Assembly: GCA_900472625.1 (NCBI GenBank)
Contig: UCIT01000001.1
Coordinates: 62,001 to 126,000, forward strand
Reading direction: 5' to 3'
DNA from: Hyphomicrobiales bacterium
GTDB taxonomy: Bacteria; Pseudomonadota; Alphaproteobacteria; Rhizobiales; Rhizobiaceae
DNA length: 64,000 nt
In this document: positions 8,850-17,651 of the stretch, one piece after another
Position numbering within the stretch: position 1 is the stretch's first letter
Layout of the letters: each line of letters starts with the position of its first letter
Notes under the pieces: generated by a model
What the model saw: only the letters and a program-made list of their open reading frames with translations
What the model was told of the DNA's origin: nothing
Database searches by the model: none
Translations under genes and position numbers: made by a program

Positions 8850-11159
8850 TCAGTCGGCCGGGTCCGAGATAAATTTCATTCGTTCGAAGATCTGCACGGG
8901 CGGAAGCTCGCCGACAAAACGCTCGACCTCCACTTTGGTGAGTTGGCCGGTCGAGCCTTGCGCGAGTTGCGAAGTGCCGATGTCGCGCGTCAGGATGTTC
9001 GGATTGCCGTGAATGCACATGGCTTTCTCCGCTGACTTGTCATCGGGCTCGAACCACGCGCCCGTCGCCAGTTGCAGGACGCCCCGGCGCAGATCGTCGC
9101 TGAGCACTGCGGCGGCGAGGCAGCTGCCTCGGTCGTTGAACAGCCTGACGATCTCGCCGTTCGAGATGCCGCGCTCGGCAGCATCGGCCGGGTTGATCCG
9201 CACCGGCTCCCGGCCCTTGATCTTGGTGGAACGACTGAAATCGCCGTAGTCCAGCTGGCTGTGCAGGCGTTGATGTGGCTGATTGGAGATAAGGTGAAGC
9301 GGGAAGCGGCGGCCGTTGTCTTCGGCCTCCTGCCTTGGCGGATACCAATGCGGATGGCCCCGGCAATCGTCGTAACCGAAGCTTTCGATGGTCTCGGAAA
9401 AGATCTCGATCTTTCCGGATGGTGTCTGCAGCGCGTTTGCGAAGGGATCGGCTCTAAACGCATGTGCCGGACCGCCCATGTCGGGCTTGATTGGAAGGCG
9501 TAGCTCGCCCTTCTCCCAGAACACATCGAAATCCGGGGCCTCGTGCCCTCCCGCCGCGAGCGCCGCGCGGGTCGTCTCGAACAGAACCGAGAGCCACTCC
9601 TTGCTGCTGCGGTTCTCGGTAAAATCTTCGAATTTTCCGAGGCAACGGGCAATCTCCGAGAAGATCTCATAGTCATCCCGTGCTTCGCCGACCGGTTCCA
9701 GGATCTTCTTCATCGCGATCATCAGGGGATCGCGGTCCGCTGCGCCGATATCGTCGCGCTCGAGCGTTGTCGTCGCCGGCAGGACGATATCCGCATAGCG
9801 CGCCGACGAGGTCCACGCCGTCTCGTGCACGATGATCGTCTCCGGCCTTTTGAATGCCGCACGCAAGCGGTTGATATCCTGATGATGATGGAACGGATTG
9901 CCTCCGGCCCAGTAGACCAGACGGATATCGGGATAGCGCATCGCCTGGCCGTTATAGGCGTAGGCGGCGCCTGGATTGAGCAGCATGTCGGCGATGCGCG
10001 CGACGGGGATGAAGTCCGTCACAGGATTCTTGAACTGGCTGAACGTCGGGAGTGGAACGCCGGGTAGGCTTTTGCCGATATTGCCCAATGCGCCGAGCGA
10101 GTAGGAATAGCCACCGCCATCCAACCCCATCTGCCCCAGCATCGCGGCCAGCACGATGCCCATCCACACCGGCTGCTCACCATAGTCGGCGCGCTGCAGG
10201 GAGTGACTGACGGTGATCAATGTTCTGGCGCCCGCCATCGCACGCGCGAGACCCTCGATGCTATCGACCGGGATGCCACAAATCTCGGAAGCCCACCGCG
10301 CGGTCTTTTCGACACCGTCCGCACGGCCCAGCAGGTAGTCCTCGAAGCGCTCGTAGCCGACCGTGTAGCGATCGAGGAACTCACGGTCATGCAGCTTTTC
10401 GCTGACAAGCACATGGGCAAGGCCGAGCATCAGCGCGACGTCGGTGCCCGGTATGATCGGCAGCCATTGTGCGTCGGTCTCATCGGGCGAATCGTCTTTC
10501 AGCGGGCTGACGAGCACGAAGCGGGCGCCGCGGGCACTCGCGCCAGCGAGCTTCTGGCGAACGATATGCGCGCTGATACCGCCGCCATGCACATCGGCAT
10601 TCTTGATCGCCATTCCACCGAAGGCGACAACGATTTCGATGCTGCGCTCGATTGCGTCCCAGGTCACGCTCTTGCGGTCGAAGTGGTCGTAGGGTCCCAA
10701 CACGTGCGGGATGATCACCATGGCCGCGCCGGAGCTGTAGGTGTTGACCGACCGAGCGTAGCCACCCAGCACATTCAGGAACCTGTGGACCTGGCTCTGC
10801 GCGTGATGGAACCGGCCTGCACTCGACCACCCGTAGGAGCCGCCGAACACAGCCTGGGGGCCGAAGGCACCGTAAACGCGGCTCAGCTCCTTCGCTACGA
10901 TCTCAGATGCCTGCGGCCAGCTGACCTCGACAAAATCGTCGGCACCCCGATCTTGCGCGTGGCCCGGCTTTCCTTCAAGCCACCCGCGCCTGATCGCAGG
11001 CCGTCGGATGCGTGCCGAACCATGGGCAACCGCCGATAGGTTGCCCAACAACGGTGATGGATGCGGGTCGTGGGGATGGGGCTGGATGTCCAGATGCCCA
11101 TCGCTGTAACGGCCTGAAAACGCTCCCCAGTGGGAGCTGTGTGGCTTGAAGGTGTTCAT
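8850..11159 (-). CDS. Molybdopterin-dependent oxidoreductase, biotin/methionine sulfoxide reductase-like (BisC family)
   Basis: A 769-residue molybdoenzyme of the DMSO-reductase family, close to E. coli BisC in length (about 777). No twin-arginine signal and no N-terminal iron-sulfur cysteine motif are present, which points to a cytoplasmic BisC-type enzyme rather than periplasmic TorA/DorA. The segment VNTYSSGAAMVIIPHVLG aligns with the DorA/TorA region whose serine binds molybdenum (about Ser142 here). The C-terminal cofactor-binding domain includes HLISNQPHQRLHSQLDYG. These enzymes reduce S-oxides such as biotin or methionine sulfoxide. The start has GAGGAG upstream. It lies 46 bases after the D-lactate-dehydrogenase-like gene and is probably cotranscribed with it. 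Confidence 0.9.
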   Translation of the reverse strand: MNTFKPHSSHWGAFSGRYSDGHLDIQPHPHDPHPSPLLGNLSAVAHGSARIRRPAIRRGWLEGKPGHAQDRGADDFVEVSWPQASEIVAKELSRVYGAFGPQAVFGGSYGWSSAGRFHHAQSQVHRFLNVLGGYARSVNTYSSGAAMVIIPHVLGPYDHFDRKSVTWDAIERSIEIVVAFGGMAIKNADVHGGGISAHIVRQKLAGASARGARFVLVSPLKDDSPDETDAQWLPIIPGTDVALMLGLAHVLVSEKLHDREFLDRYTVGYERFEDYLLGRADGVEKTARWASEICGIPVDSIEGLARAMAGARTLITVSHSLQRADYGEQPVWMGIVLAAMLGQMGLDGGGYSYSLGALGNIGKSLPGVPLPTFSQFKNPVTDFIPVARIADMLLNPGAAYAYNGQAMRYPDIRLVYWAGGNPFHHHQDINRLRAAFKRPETIIVHETAWTSSARYADIVLPATTTLERDDIGAADRDPLMIAMKKILEPVGEARDDYEIFSEIARCLGKFEDFTENRSSKEWLSVLFETTRAALAAGGHEAPDFDVFWEKGELRLPIKPDMGGPAHAFRADPFANALQTPSGKIEIFSETIESFGYDDCRGHPHWYPPRQEAEDNGRRFPLHLISNQPHQRLHSQLDYGDFSRSTKIKGREPVRINPADAAERGISNGEIVRLFNDRGSCLAAAVLSDDLRRGVLQLATGAWFEPDDKSAEKAMCIHGNPNILTRDIGTSQLAQGSTGQLTKVEVERFVGELPPVQIFERMKFISDPAD

Positions 11160-11205
11160 GCGACAGGCTCCTCGAAGATCGGGCAGTTTGCAGTGCGATT
11201 GAGGC

Positions 11206-12582
11206 TTAGTGCGGAAGCATTTTACCAGGATTCATGATGCCATTTGGATCGATGGCGTTCTTGATCACCGCCATGAGATCGACGGCATCTCCGTGTTCTT
11301 TCCTGAGGTACTTGATCTTGCCGGTGCCTACGCCGTGCTCGCCGGTCGATGTTCCGCCGACTGAGATCGCGTATTCCACCATCTTGCTGTTGATGGCGGC
11401 AACCTCATCGAGCTCCTGCTTGTTGGTCGGATCAACAGCGAAGACGACATGGTAGTTTCCATCGCCGACATGGCCAAGAATGGCGGCCGGCACGCTGCAA
11501 TTGCGCAGGAGTTCGCGTGTATCGAGAATGCAGGCGCCGAGCTGTGATACAGGGACGCATACGTCGGAAGACCAGCCCTTGGCGTTGGGGCGCTGCGAGA
11601 CGATGGCGTAGAACGCATTGTGACGGGCTTTCCACAGGCGGTTTCGCTCCTCGGGCGCATTGGCCCATTCGAAATCCTTGCCGCCATTCTCCTCGACGAT
11701 GGCGGCGACCATCTCCACCTGTTCCCGGACGCCGGCCGGCGAGCCGTGGAATTCGAAGGCAAGCGTGTCCTCGATCTTCAGCGACAGATGCGAATAGGCG
11801 TTGACGGCTGCGATCAGGCCGCGGTCCATCAGCTCCATCCGTGCAACAGGGATACCGAGCTGGACGACCGCGATGGCGGCGGCAACGGCCTGCTCGACGC
11901 TTTCGAACGAGCACAGTGCCGCCGAGATCGTTTCCGGAATGCCGTAGAGCCGCAACGTCACCTCGGTGATGATCCCGAGCGTGCCTTCCGAGCCCACGAA
12001 CAGCCTTGTGAGATCGTATCCGGCGGACGACTTGCGTGCCCGCCCACCGGTTCGGATGATCTGTCCGCTCGGCAGGACGACGGTTAGCGACAACACGTTT
12101 TCGCGCATCGTACCGTAGCGAACGGCGTTCGTGCCGGATGCGCGCGTCGCGGCCATGCCGCCGACTGAGGCGTTGGCGCCCGGATCGATCGGGAAGAACA
12201 GACCGACATCGCGCAGGTGCGTGTTCAATTGTTCGCGGGTCACGCCGGCCTGCACCGTGCAGTCCAGATCGTCAGCGCTGACGCGCAGCACCTCGGACAT
12301 GCGCGACAGATCGATCGAGACGCCGCCGTTGACGGCGGCAAGGTGGCCCTCGAGCGACGTGCCGGCCCCGAACGCGATGACAGGGACCCCGGCTGCCGCA
12401 CACAGGGTGACGATTTCCGAGACTTCTTCGGTAGTCTCGGCGAAAACGACAGCGTCAGGAACCGCCGATGTATGATGGGATTCCCCACGACCGTGCTGTT
12501 CGCGAAGAGCGTGCGACACGGAGAAACGTTCGCCAAAGCGCGTTGACAGGGCTTCAAGGACAGGGGCGATGGCGTCAGTCAT
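11206..12582 (-). CDS. FAD-binding oxidoreductase, D-lactate dehydrogenase/glycolate oxidase GlcD-like
   Basis: A 458-residue flavoprotein with an N-terminal PCMH-type FAD domain (VIAFGAGTSLEGH, then GGVSIDLSRMSEVL) and a FAD-oxidase C-terminal domain. The latter ends in the family hallmark STGEHGVGTGKIKYL followed by AIDPNGIMNPGKML. It likely oxidizes a D-2-hydroxy acid to the 2-oxo acid and passes electrons to the respiratory chain or cytochrome c. The ATG at 12582 has AAGGGA upstream. An intrinsic terminator at about 12661-12698 separates it from the isomerase gene, so it probably begins its own unit with the BisC-like gene. Its expected chemistry complements the 2-hydroxyacid dehydrogenase at the head of the next unit. 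Confidence 0.9.
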   Translation of the reverse strand: MTDAIAPVLEALSTRFGERFSVSHALREQHGRGESHHTSAVPDAVVFAETTEEVSEIVTLCAAAGVPVIAFGAGTSLEGHLAAVNGGVSIDLSRMSEVLRVSADDLDCTVQAGVTREQLNTHLRDVGLFFPIDPGANASVGGMAATRASGTNAVRYGTMRENVLSLTVVLPSGQIIRTGGRARKSSAGYDLTRLFVGSEGTLGIITEVTLRLYGIPETISAALCSFESVEQAVAAAIAVVQLGIPVARMELMDRGLIAAVNAYSHLSLKIEDTLAFEFHGSPAGVREQVEMVAAIVEENGGKDFEWANAPEERNRLWKARHNAFYAIVSQRPNAKGWSSDVCVPVSQLGACILDTRELLRNCSVPAAILGHVGDGNYHVVFAVDPTNKQELDEVAAINSKMVEYAISVGGTSTGEHGVGTGKIKYLRKEHGDAVDLMAVIKNAIDPNGIMNPGKMLPH

Positions 12583-12660
12583 TTACGGATCCCTTAAGTG
12601 GGTGAGACCTGGGATATGAAAGGGACGCATCATCAAGTCCGGTCTCGCAGGCTTCATGCA

Positions 12661-12698
12661 GAAAAAGTGACGGCCAGAAATCGTGGGTCTGGCCGTCA
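12661..12698 (-). terminator. Intrinsic terminator after the isomerase gene
   Basis: An 11-bp perfect stem (12668-12678 paired with 12688-12698, arms TGACGGCCAGA/TCTGGCCGTCA) has a nine-base loop. On the minus strand it is followed by a run of five T. It starts 11 bases past the isomerase stop codon, so it should end the ddh-tctBAC-isomerase transcript. Confidence 0.85.
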
Positions 12699-12709
12699 TC
12701 GCGTCGGCA

Positions 12710-13312
12710 TCAAACAGCCACGGCTTCGCCGTTCAGGTGGCGTTCCAGGAAGGGAAGGCTATCCTGGCCCCAGTAGAGTTCGCCTTCGTAGCGGAACGTG
12801 GGAAAGCCGAATACGCCTGCTGACTTCGCCACGTCGTAGTTGGTTGTCCAGGTCGTCTTTGCATCTTCCGACTGCGCGCGTGCCTCAAGGCTCCGGCCGT
12901 CAAGTCCGATGGAATCGGCAATCGCGATACGGACCTCGGCGTTGCCGATATCCCTAGCTTCGCTCCAGAAGGCTTCCTGTAGCGCCTTGGTCAGGCCCAG
13001 CCAGTCCTTCCCCTCGAGCTGCGCAGCGATCACGAGCAACGCCGCCGGCGTCGGGTCGGACAAGGCGGCGCGATTGTCGAAATTCAACTTTTTGCCGCGA
13101 TGGGCTGACCAGCGCTTCAAGTCTTTTGTCCAATAGGCACGGCGGGCCTCGGGCCGGTTCTTGGACAGGATACCACCGTTCTCTTCGGGAAGACGGATGA
13201 CGTATGGCTTGATCTCGGCGCCGAACCGCTCTGCCAGCGCGGTGAATGCATCCAGGCCGATGAAAGCCCAGGGGGAACCAATTCCGAAAAAGTAATCGAT
13301 CTGTTTGCTCAT
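12710..13312 (-). CDS. 2-hydroxychromene-2-carboxylate isomerase / DsbA-family (kappa GST-like) protein
   Basis: A 200-residue thioredoxin-fold protein. It opens with IDYFFGIGSPWAFIGLDAF, the start of the DsbA-like 2-hydroxychromene-2-carboxylate isomerase/kappa-GST family, where a serine replaces the redox cysteine and glutathione is the cofactor. The C-terminal VFGFPTFRYEGELYWGQDSL carries the cis-proline turn and the typical GQDxL end. ATG at 13312 is preferred over the in-frame TTG at 13318. Isomerases of this fold act in aromatic degradation, but no other aromatic pathway gene is visible nearby, so the substrate is open. It is the last gene before a terminator. Confidence 0.85.
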   Translation of the reverse strand: MSKQIDYFFGIGSPWAFIGLDAFTALAERFGAEIKPYVIRLPEENGGILSKNRPEARRAYWTKDLKRWSAHRGKKLNFDNRAALSDPTPAALLVIAAQLEGKDWLGLTKALQEAFWSEARDIGNAEVRIAIADSIGLDGRSLEARAQSEDAKTTWTTNYDVAKSAGVFGFPTFRYEGELYWGQDSLPFLERHLNGEAVAV

Positions 13313-13356
13313 GGTCAAATCTCACATGCTGGGCCGTGGCCTGCTCAAAATGTAGA

Positions 13357-13381
13357 CGGCGGCACACTTGTGTGGCCGCCG
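13357..13381 (-). other. Stem-loop between tctC and the isomerase gene
   Basis: Arms CGGCGGCACAC (13357-13367) and GTGTGGCCGCCG (13370-13381) can pair with one bulged G. On the minus strand a short T4 run follows several bases later, so this is either a weak terminator or an mRNA-stabilizing hairpin. It lies eight bases after the binding-protein stop, a common place for hairpins that set the excess of binding protein over downstream products. Confidence 0.5.
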
Positions 13382-13388
13382 ACGTGGC

Positions 13389-14372
13389 TCAATTCGCGAC
13401 GGCAAGACCGGCGTCACGGATCAGCGCGCCGAACTGCTCGTAGTCTTCCTGGGCGCGCTTCTTCACTTCGTCGTACGAGGCGATGCCCGGAATGAGGCCG
13501 AAGCCGATGATCTTCTGCTTCACGTCCGGTTGCTCGAGAATGCCGTTGATGAGGCTGTTGAGCTTCTGCTTGACCTCCTCCGGCGCTGCCGCCTGGATGG
13601 AGACTGTGTGCCAGCTCCTCGGAGCCCAACCGGGGATGCCGGCCTCTTCCGTGGTCGGCAGGTCCGAGAGTTTATCCCAGCGCTTGGACCCGAGAACCGC
13701 AATGCCCTTCAACGTGCCCGCCGCGATATGTTCGGCGCTTTCAGGTCCGAAGACGATCTGTGCTTCATTCGACAAGGTTGCCTGCAGGGCCGCCGGCGTG
13801 CCGTTGTAGGGGATATGCAGAAGCTTGATGCCGGCCTGCTTTTGCAGCCACTCGCCGCTCAGATGCCCCACAGTGCCCTTGCCGGATGTTCCATAGGCGA
13901 GCGCTGAAGGATTGGCCTTCGCATAAGCAATCAGTTCCTGCAGGTTTGTTGCGGGAACGGCCGGGTTGACCGCGATCACCATCGGAGCATCACCGATCAG
14001 CACGAGCGGTACGAGGTCTTCCAGCGGTTTGTACTGCACCTTGGTCACGAGAGGGATGATGCCGTAGAAGCTGTTGGTCGACTGCAGCAGCGTGTAGCCG
14101 TCCGCCGGGGTTGCCATGAAGTAGTTGGCGCCGATCGCACCGCCGGCGCCGGGCTTGTAGTCGTTGATGACCTGCTGGCCCGTCAATGCGGTCAGCTTCT
14201 CGCCGAGCAGGCGCGAAATGTTGTCGCTCATGCCGCCGGCATTGTAGGGGATGATGTAGTCGATCTTCTTCGATGGGTACTCTTGGGCAAAACCCGGACG
14301 ACCAAAAACAGCCGATGCCGAAACGAGTGCGCTAGCGGACAGGAAGCCGCGTCGTGTCAGGTGAAATCTCAT
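13389..14372 (-). CDS. Tripartite tricarboxylate transporter substrate-binding protein (TctC/Bug family)
   Basis: A Bug-type periplasmic receptor of about 327 residues. The ATG at 14372 is chosen because GAGGAGG lies just upstream; the longer frame to 14402 would overlap the TctA end. The mature part begins EYPSKKIDYIIPYNAGGMSD, the typical first strand and glycine-rich loop that binds a carboxylate, and continues with NDYKPGAGGAIGANYF and SGKGTVGHLSGEWL. The signal peptide starts LTRRGFLSASALVSASAVFG, which could be Tat- or Sec-dependent. It captures an organic anion, probably a carboxylate, for the TctA/TctB permease encoded immediately upstream in the operon. Confidence 0.92.
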   Translation of the reverse strand: MRFHLTRRGFLSASALVSASAVFGRPGFAQEYPSKKIDYIIPYNAGGMSDNISRLLGEKLTALTGQQVINDYKPGAGGAIGANYFMATPADGYTLLQSTNSFYGIIPLVTKVQYKPLEDLVPLVLIGDAPMVIAVNPAVPATNLQELIAYAKANPSALAYGTSGKGTVGHLSGEWLQKQAGIKLLHIPYNGTPAALQATLSNEAQIVFGPESAEHIAAGTLKGIAVLGSKRWDKLSDLPTTEEAGIPGWAPRSWHTVSIQAAAPEEVKQKLNSLINGILEQPDVKQKIIGFGLIPGIASYDEVKKRAQEDYEQFGALIRDAGLAVAN

Positions 14373-14391
14373 GGGTATCCTCCTCAGATAT

Positions 14392-15909
14392 TTACTCGGC
14401 AAAGGCCTTTTGCCGCATTGTCTGGATGAACGGGAAGCATAGGCTGGCGAGCAGCAGGATGGTTCCGACCAGCATGACGAGACTGATCGGATGGTTGATG
14501 AAGATCATCAGGTCGCCGCGGCCAACCAGCATCGAACGGCGGAAATACTCCTCCATCATCGGCCCCAGCACGAAGGCAAGGATCAGCGGTGCCGGCTCGC
14601 AGCGCCATTTCTGCAGGAAATAGCCGAGGAGCCCGAAGATGGCGGTGAGATAGACGTCGAAGGTCGTGAACTCGACGCCGTAGATGCCGACGATGCTGAC
14701 CGTGAGGATGGTCGGGAAAAGAAATTGATAGCGGATCTTGAGCAACTGTACCCAGATGCCGACGAGCGGCAGGTTGATGACCAGCAGCATCAGATTTCCG
14801 ACCCACATGCTGGCGATCAGGCCCCAGAACAGATCCGGCTGGCTGGTGATGATCCTGGGACCGGGCACGATCCCGTGGACCATCATCGCACCGACCATCA
14901 GCGCCATGATGGCGTTTGACGGAATGCCGAGGGTCAGGAGCGGCAGAAACGCGGTCTGGGCGCCGGAATTGTTCGCAGCCTCCGGCGAGGCAACGCCCTG
15001 CGGCATGCCGGTTCCGAATTTCTCCGGTGTCTTGGATAGGCGTTTTTCGGCTGTGTAAGCCATGAACGACGACAACAGCGCACCGCCACCCGGTAGAAGT
15101 CCCAAAAACAGGCCGATCAGCGTCCCGCGAATGGTCGCCGGTGTCGCCTGCTTGGCCTCCGTCTTCGTCGGCCAAAGACTGCTGATCTTGTTGAGGATAG
15201 GCGGCTTCTCGTCACGCACGGCGTTTTCAAGCGTCACGAGAATGTCGGCAATCCCGAAGAAGCCGACGACGAGCGGCACAAATGGAACGCCGTTCAGCAG
15301 TTCCATGAAGCCGAAGTCATAACGATACTGTCCGGAATTCACGTCGGTTCCGGCAAGGCCGAGAAGCAAGCCGAGGAAGATCATCGCGATCGCTCGCAAG
15401 ACGGAACCCTGCGCCAGTACAACCGAGGTGATAAGGCCGAGGAACATCAGCATGAAGTATTCCGGGGCACCGAACTTCAGCACGGCCACTGACAACAGGG
15501 GTGCAAACGCCGCCATGAAGAAGGTGGCGACTGTTCCGGCAAAGAAGGACGCGACCGCCGCAATCGTCAGAGCCGCGCCGCCGCGCCCGTTTCGTGTCAT
15601 CGCGTGGCCGTCGAGTGCGGTCACTACCGAAGACGCTTCTCCCGGCAGTCGCAACAGGATCGACGTCGTCGATCCGCCATATTGGGCGCCGTAATAGATG
15701 CCGGCCAGCGTGATCAGGCCGGTCTCCGGCGGAAGCCCGAAGGTCATCGGCAGGAGGATAGCGATCGTGGCCGTCGGGCCAAGGCCGGGCAGGACTCCGA
15801 CCAGTGTTCCGATCAGGCATCCGACCAGGCAGAAGAACAGGTTCGTCGGCGTCAGCGCGACGCTGAGCCCAAGGGCGATACCGCTGAAAACATCCACGCC
15901 ACCGATCAT
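14392..15909 (-). CDS. Tripartite tricarboxylate transporter large permease (TctA family)
   Basis: A 505-residue integral membrane protein with about 11-12 hydrophobic spans. The TctA signature is seen twice: GVLPGLGPTATIAILLPMTFGL near the start and the related LGLLPGGGALLSSFMAYTAE in the second half, reflecting the internal repeat of the family. It starts in an ATGA overlap with the tctB stop at 15906-15909, so I reject the longer upstream start at 15954. It is the cation-coupled transport subunit of the tripartite importer; the ion is not predictable from sequence. Confidence 0.93.
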   Translation of the reverse strand: MIGGVDVFSGIALGLSVALTPTNLFFCLVGCLIGTLVGVLPGLGPTATIAILLPMTFGLPPETGLITLAGIYYGAQYGGSTTSILLRLPGEASSVVTALDGHAMTRNGRGGAALTIAAVASFFAGTVATFFMAAFAPLLSVAVLKFGAPEYFMLMFLGLITSVVLAQGSVLRAIAMIFLGLLLGLAGTDVNSGQYRYDFGFMELLNGVPFVPLVVGFFGIADILVTLENAVRDEKPPILNKISSLWPTKTEAKQATPATIRGTLIGLFLGLLPGGGALLSSFMAYTAEKRLSKTPEKFGTGMPQGVASPEAANNSGAQTAFLPLLTLGIPSNAIMALMVGAMMVHGIVPGPRIITSQPDLFWGLIASMWVGNLMLLVINLPLVGIWVQLLKIRYQFLFPTILTVSIVGIYGVEFTTFDVYLTAIFGLLGYFLQKWRCEPAPLILAFVLGPMMEEYFRRSMLVGRGDLMIFINHPISLVMLVGTILLLASLCFPFIQTMRQKAFAE

Positions 15910-16400
15910 TGGAACACCTGCGGCAGAACCGGTATCTGCAGGCCGAGCAACCACGCGAACAGGACGGTGGCAAACAGAGCAAGCACAACGGCGGTGACGA
16001 GAACGGTTGGAAATTTCGAGCCGCTGTGGCCGAGGCTGGCGATCGAGACCATGACGAAGGTCGCTATCGGCAGGCCAAGTGGCCCAAGAGCTGCGCCAAA
16101 TGCGACGATCGAGGCGGTGATGCAGCCGATGATGCGCAGGCGTGCGCCGATCGTCGGTTGAGCCCTGTCGTCATCTTCGGTCGGGCCGAGGTCGCGACCG
16201 GCGATGAACAGGATGAGGGCGCCAAGCACGACGAGCCCGATTGAAATCGCCTTGGGAAAAAAGCCGGGTCCCATGCTGATGACGGTGCCGGTGTCATAGT
16301 CGCGCGCGATCCACAAAGCGGCAAAGCTCACGATGATGCAGAAGGCGCCGAGTGGGCGATGGGTGTTATCCGATTTCTCGGTTTTTGTACCTGATATCAC
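15906..16400 (-). CDS. Tripartite tricarboxylate transporter small permease (TctB family)
   Basis: A small membrane protein with about four hydrophobic segments, for example GAFCIIVSFAALWIARDY and PTVLVTAVVLALFATVLFAW, matching TctB in size and topology. The start is uncertain. ATG codons at 16499 or 16457 would overlap the dehydrogenase gene by up to 71 bases. A GTG at 16400 just past the dehydrogenase stop (with GGGAAA upstream) gives a more usual arrangement, and I use it. The protein partners TctA in the membrane. Confidence 0.85.
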   Translation of the reverse strand: MISGTKTEKSDNTHRPLGAFCIIVSFAALWIARDYDTGTVISMGPGFFPKAISIGLVVLGALILFIAGRDLGPTEDDDRAQPTIGARLRIIGCITASIVAFGAALGPLGLPIATFVMVSIASLGHSGSKFPTVLVTAVVLALFATVLFAWLLGLQIPVLPQVFQ

Positions 16401-16428
16401 GGTTTGTTTTTCCCAGTTGCCGTTCCGT

Positions 16429-17406
16429 CTAGTAGCCGCGACCGTCGATGACGACATCGGGGAGCGGTTCTCCGGCAAGGAAGCGATCGAGGTTTGCATG
16501 CAGCTTGGCTGCGATGCGGGAGGCGTTGTCTTCCGACGACCACGAGATGTGCGGCGTCAGCCGAATGTTCGGATGGGTGTAGAACGGATGCGCGTCCGGC
16601 AATGGCTCCGGCGCTGTAACGTCGAGAGTCGCGGCGGCCAGCTGCCCGCTTTCGAGCGCCGCAAGCAATGCGTCGTCGTCGATCACCTCGCCGCGGCAGA
16701 TGTTGACAAGATGCAGCCCAGCTTTTGCGGCTGAAAGGACCGAGCTGTTGACGACGCGGCGAGTCAACGGGGTCAACGGTACGGAAAGCACGAGATGATC
16801 GACGTCGGCGATCATCTCCTCAAGTGTTGCGTAGAACTGAACCCCGGAGGCGTCGGCGTCAGGCTGGCCGCGTCTGACGGCGCTGACCTTCATGCCAAGG
16901 GCCGCAAGCTTCTCTGCGCTTCGCTGGCCAATTGCCCCGAAACCATAGAGACCGACGGATTTTCCGGAGACGAGACCAAGCGTACGCTTGTTCCAGCCGT
17001 CGAGGGAGTGAACCAGCACGTCGTTGAATAGCTGCTTCTCGTGGGCGAAAATGGCTGCGACGACATACTCGGCTATCGCCTCGGCGGAAATTCCGCGGCC
17101 GGTGGTGACAAGCGGTGCTTCAAAGACCCAATCGGGAAAGGCATCGATTCCGGCAGAAGCGATCTGGATCCACTTCAGATTGAAAGGCCAGCCTTTCGGC
17201 TTCTCCTTCGGCGCATTTGCCCATCCACGGAAGAAGGTGAACAGAAAATCGGCATCCTGGGGGACGTCCCACGCCTCCGCCTTTTCCGTGTAGTCAACCA
17301 CCACAGGCCGGCTGCCGTGCTGGCGCAGAAGCTCGGATTGCTCGGCGTCAAGATTGCAGGCGATGACAGGCGGCACGTGCGTGCTGGTCCGGGTTTCCGT
17401 GGGCAT
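16429..17406 (-). CDS. D-2-hydroxyacid dehydrogenase (NAD(P)-dependent)
   Basis: About 325 residues from the ATG at 17406; upstream in-frame codons to 17586 lie in AT-rich non-coding sequence. The Rossmann domain shows SVGLYGFGAIGQRSAEKLAA (GxGxxG). The catalytic Arg is in VNICRGEVIDDDALLAAL and the His in RLTPHISWSSEDNAS, as in the D-isomer-specific 2-hydroxyacid dehydrogenase family (glyoxylate/hydroxypyruvate reductase relatives). It reduces a 2-oxo acid or oxidizes a D-2-hydroxy acid with NAD(P). As first gene before the TctBAC importer, it suggests that the imported anion is, or becomes, a 2-hydroxy/2-oxo acid. Confidence 0.9.
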   Translation of the reverse strand: MPTETRTSTHVPPVIACNLDAEQSELLRQHGSRPVVVDYTEKAEAWDVPQDADFLFTFFRGWANAPKEKPKGWPFNLKWIQIASAGIDAFPDWVFEAPLVTTGRGISAEAIAEYVVAAIFAHEKQLFNDVLVHSLDGWNKRTLGLVSGKSVGLYGFGAIGQRSAEKLAALGMKVSAVRRGQPDADASGVQFYATLEEMIADVDHLVLSVPLTPLTRRVVNSSVLSAAKAGLHLVNICRGEVIDDDALLAALESGQLAAATLDVTAPEPLPDAHPFYTHPNIRLTPHISWSSEDNASRIAAKLHANLDRFLAGEPLPDVVIDGRGY

Positions 17407-17518
17407 CTGCTCAATCCTGTTGCCTGCGTTCTTGTTCCACGATAAATGGAGCGCAAGAACGATCGTTCTACTGCCGACCTTTAGGGCATGGCGATTGGTA
17501 TTCGAAAGGAATAAAATT

Positions 17519-17551
17519 CCAATTCGTTTCAATATTTTGAAATAAATTTGG
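17519..17551. promoter_or_regulatory. Dyad in the divergent ddh/capA promoter region (possible operator)
   Basis: An AT-rich inverted repeat with core TTTCAATATTTTGAAA (17527-17542) is flanked by outer arms CCAA and TTGG. It lies between the divergent dehydrogenase (start 17406) and CapA-like (start 17652) genes. This is a good position for a regulator of both units. No cognate regulator can be assigned; the TetR-like protein at 18992-19537 is one candidate. Confidence 0.45.
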
Positions 17552-17651
17552 ATGCTGCGGGCTTTTGTTGTCTGGCATATGGCCATGGCCGGCGAGCCGA
17601 TCGCGGCTTCGGTTGTGGCAGCGCGAACCGCTAATAGTAAGGGAATAAGAA

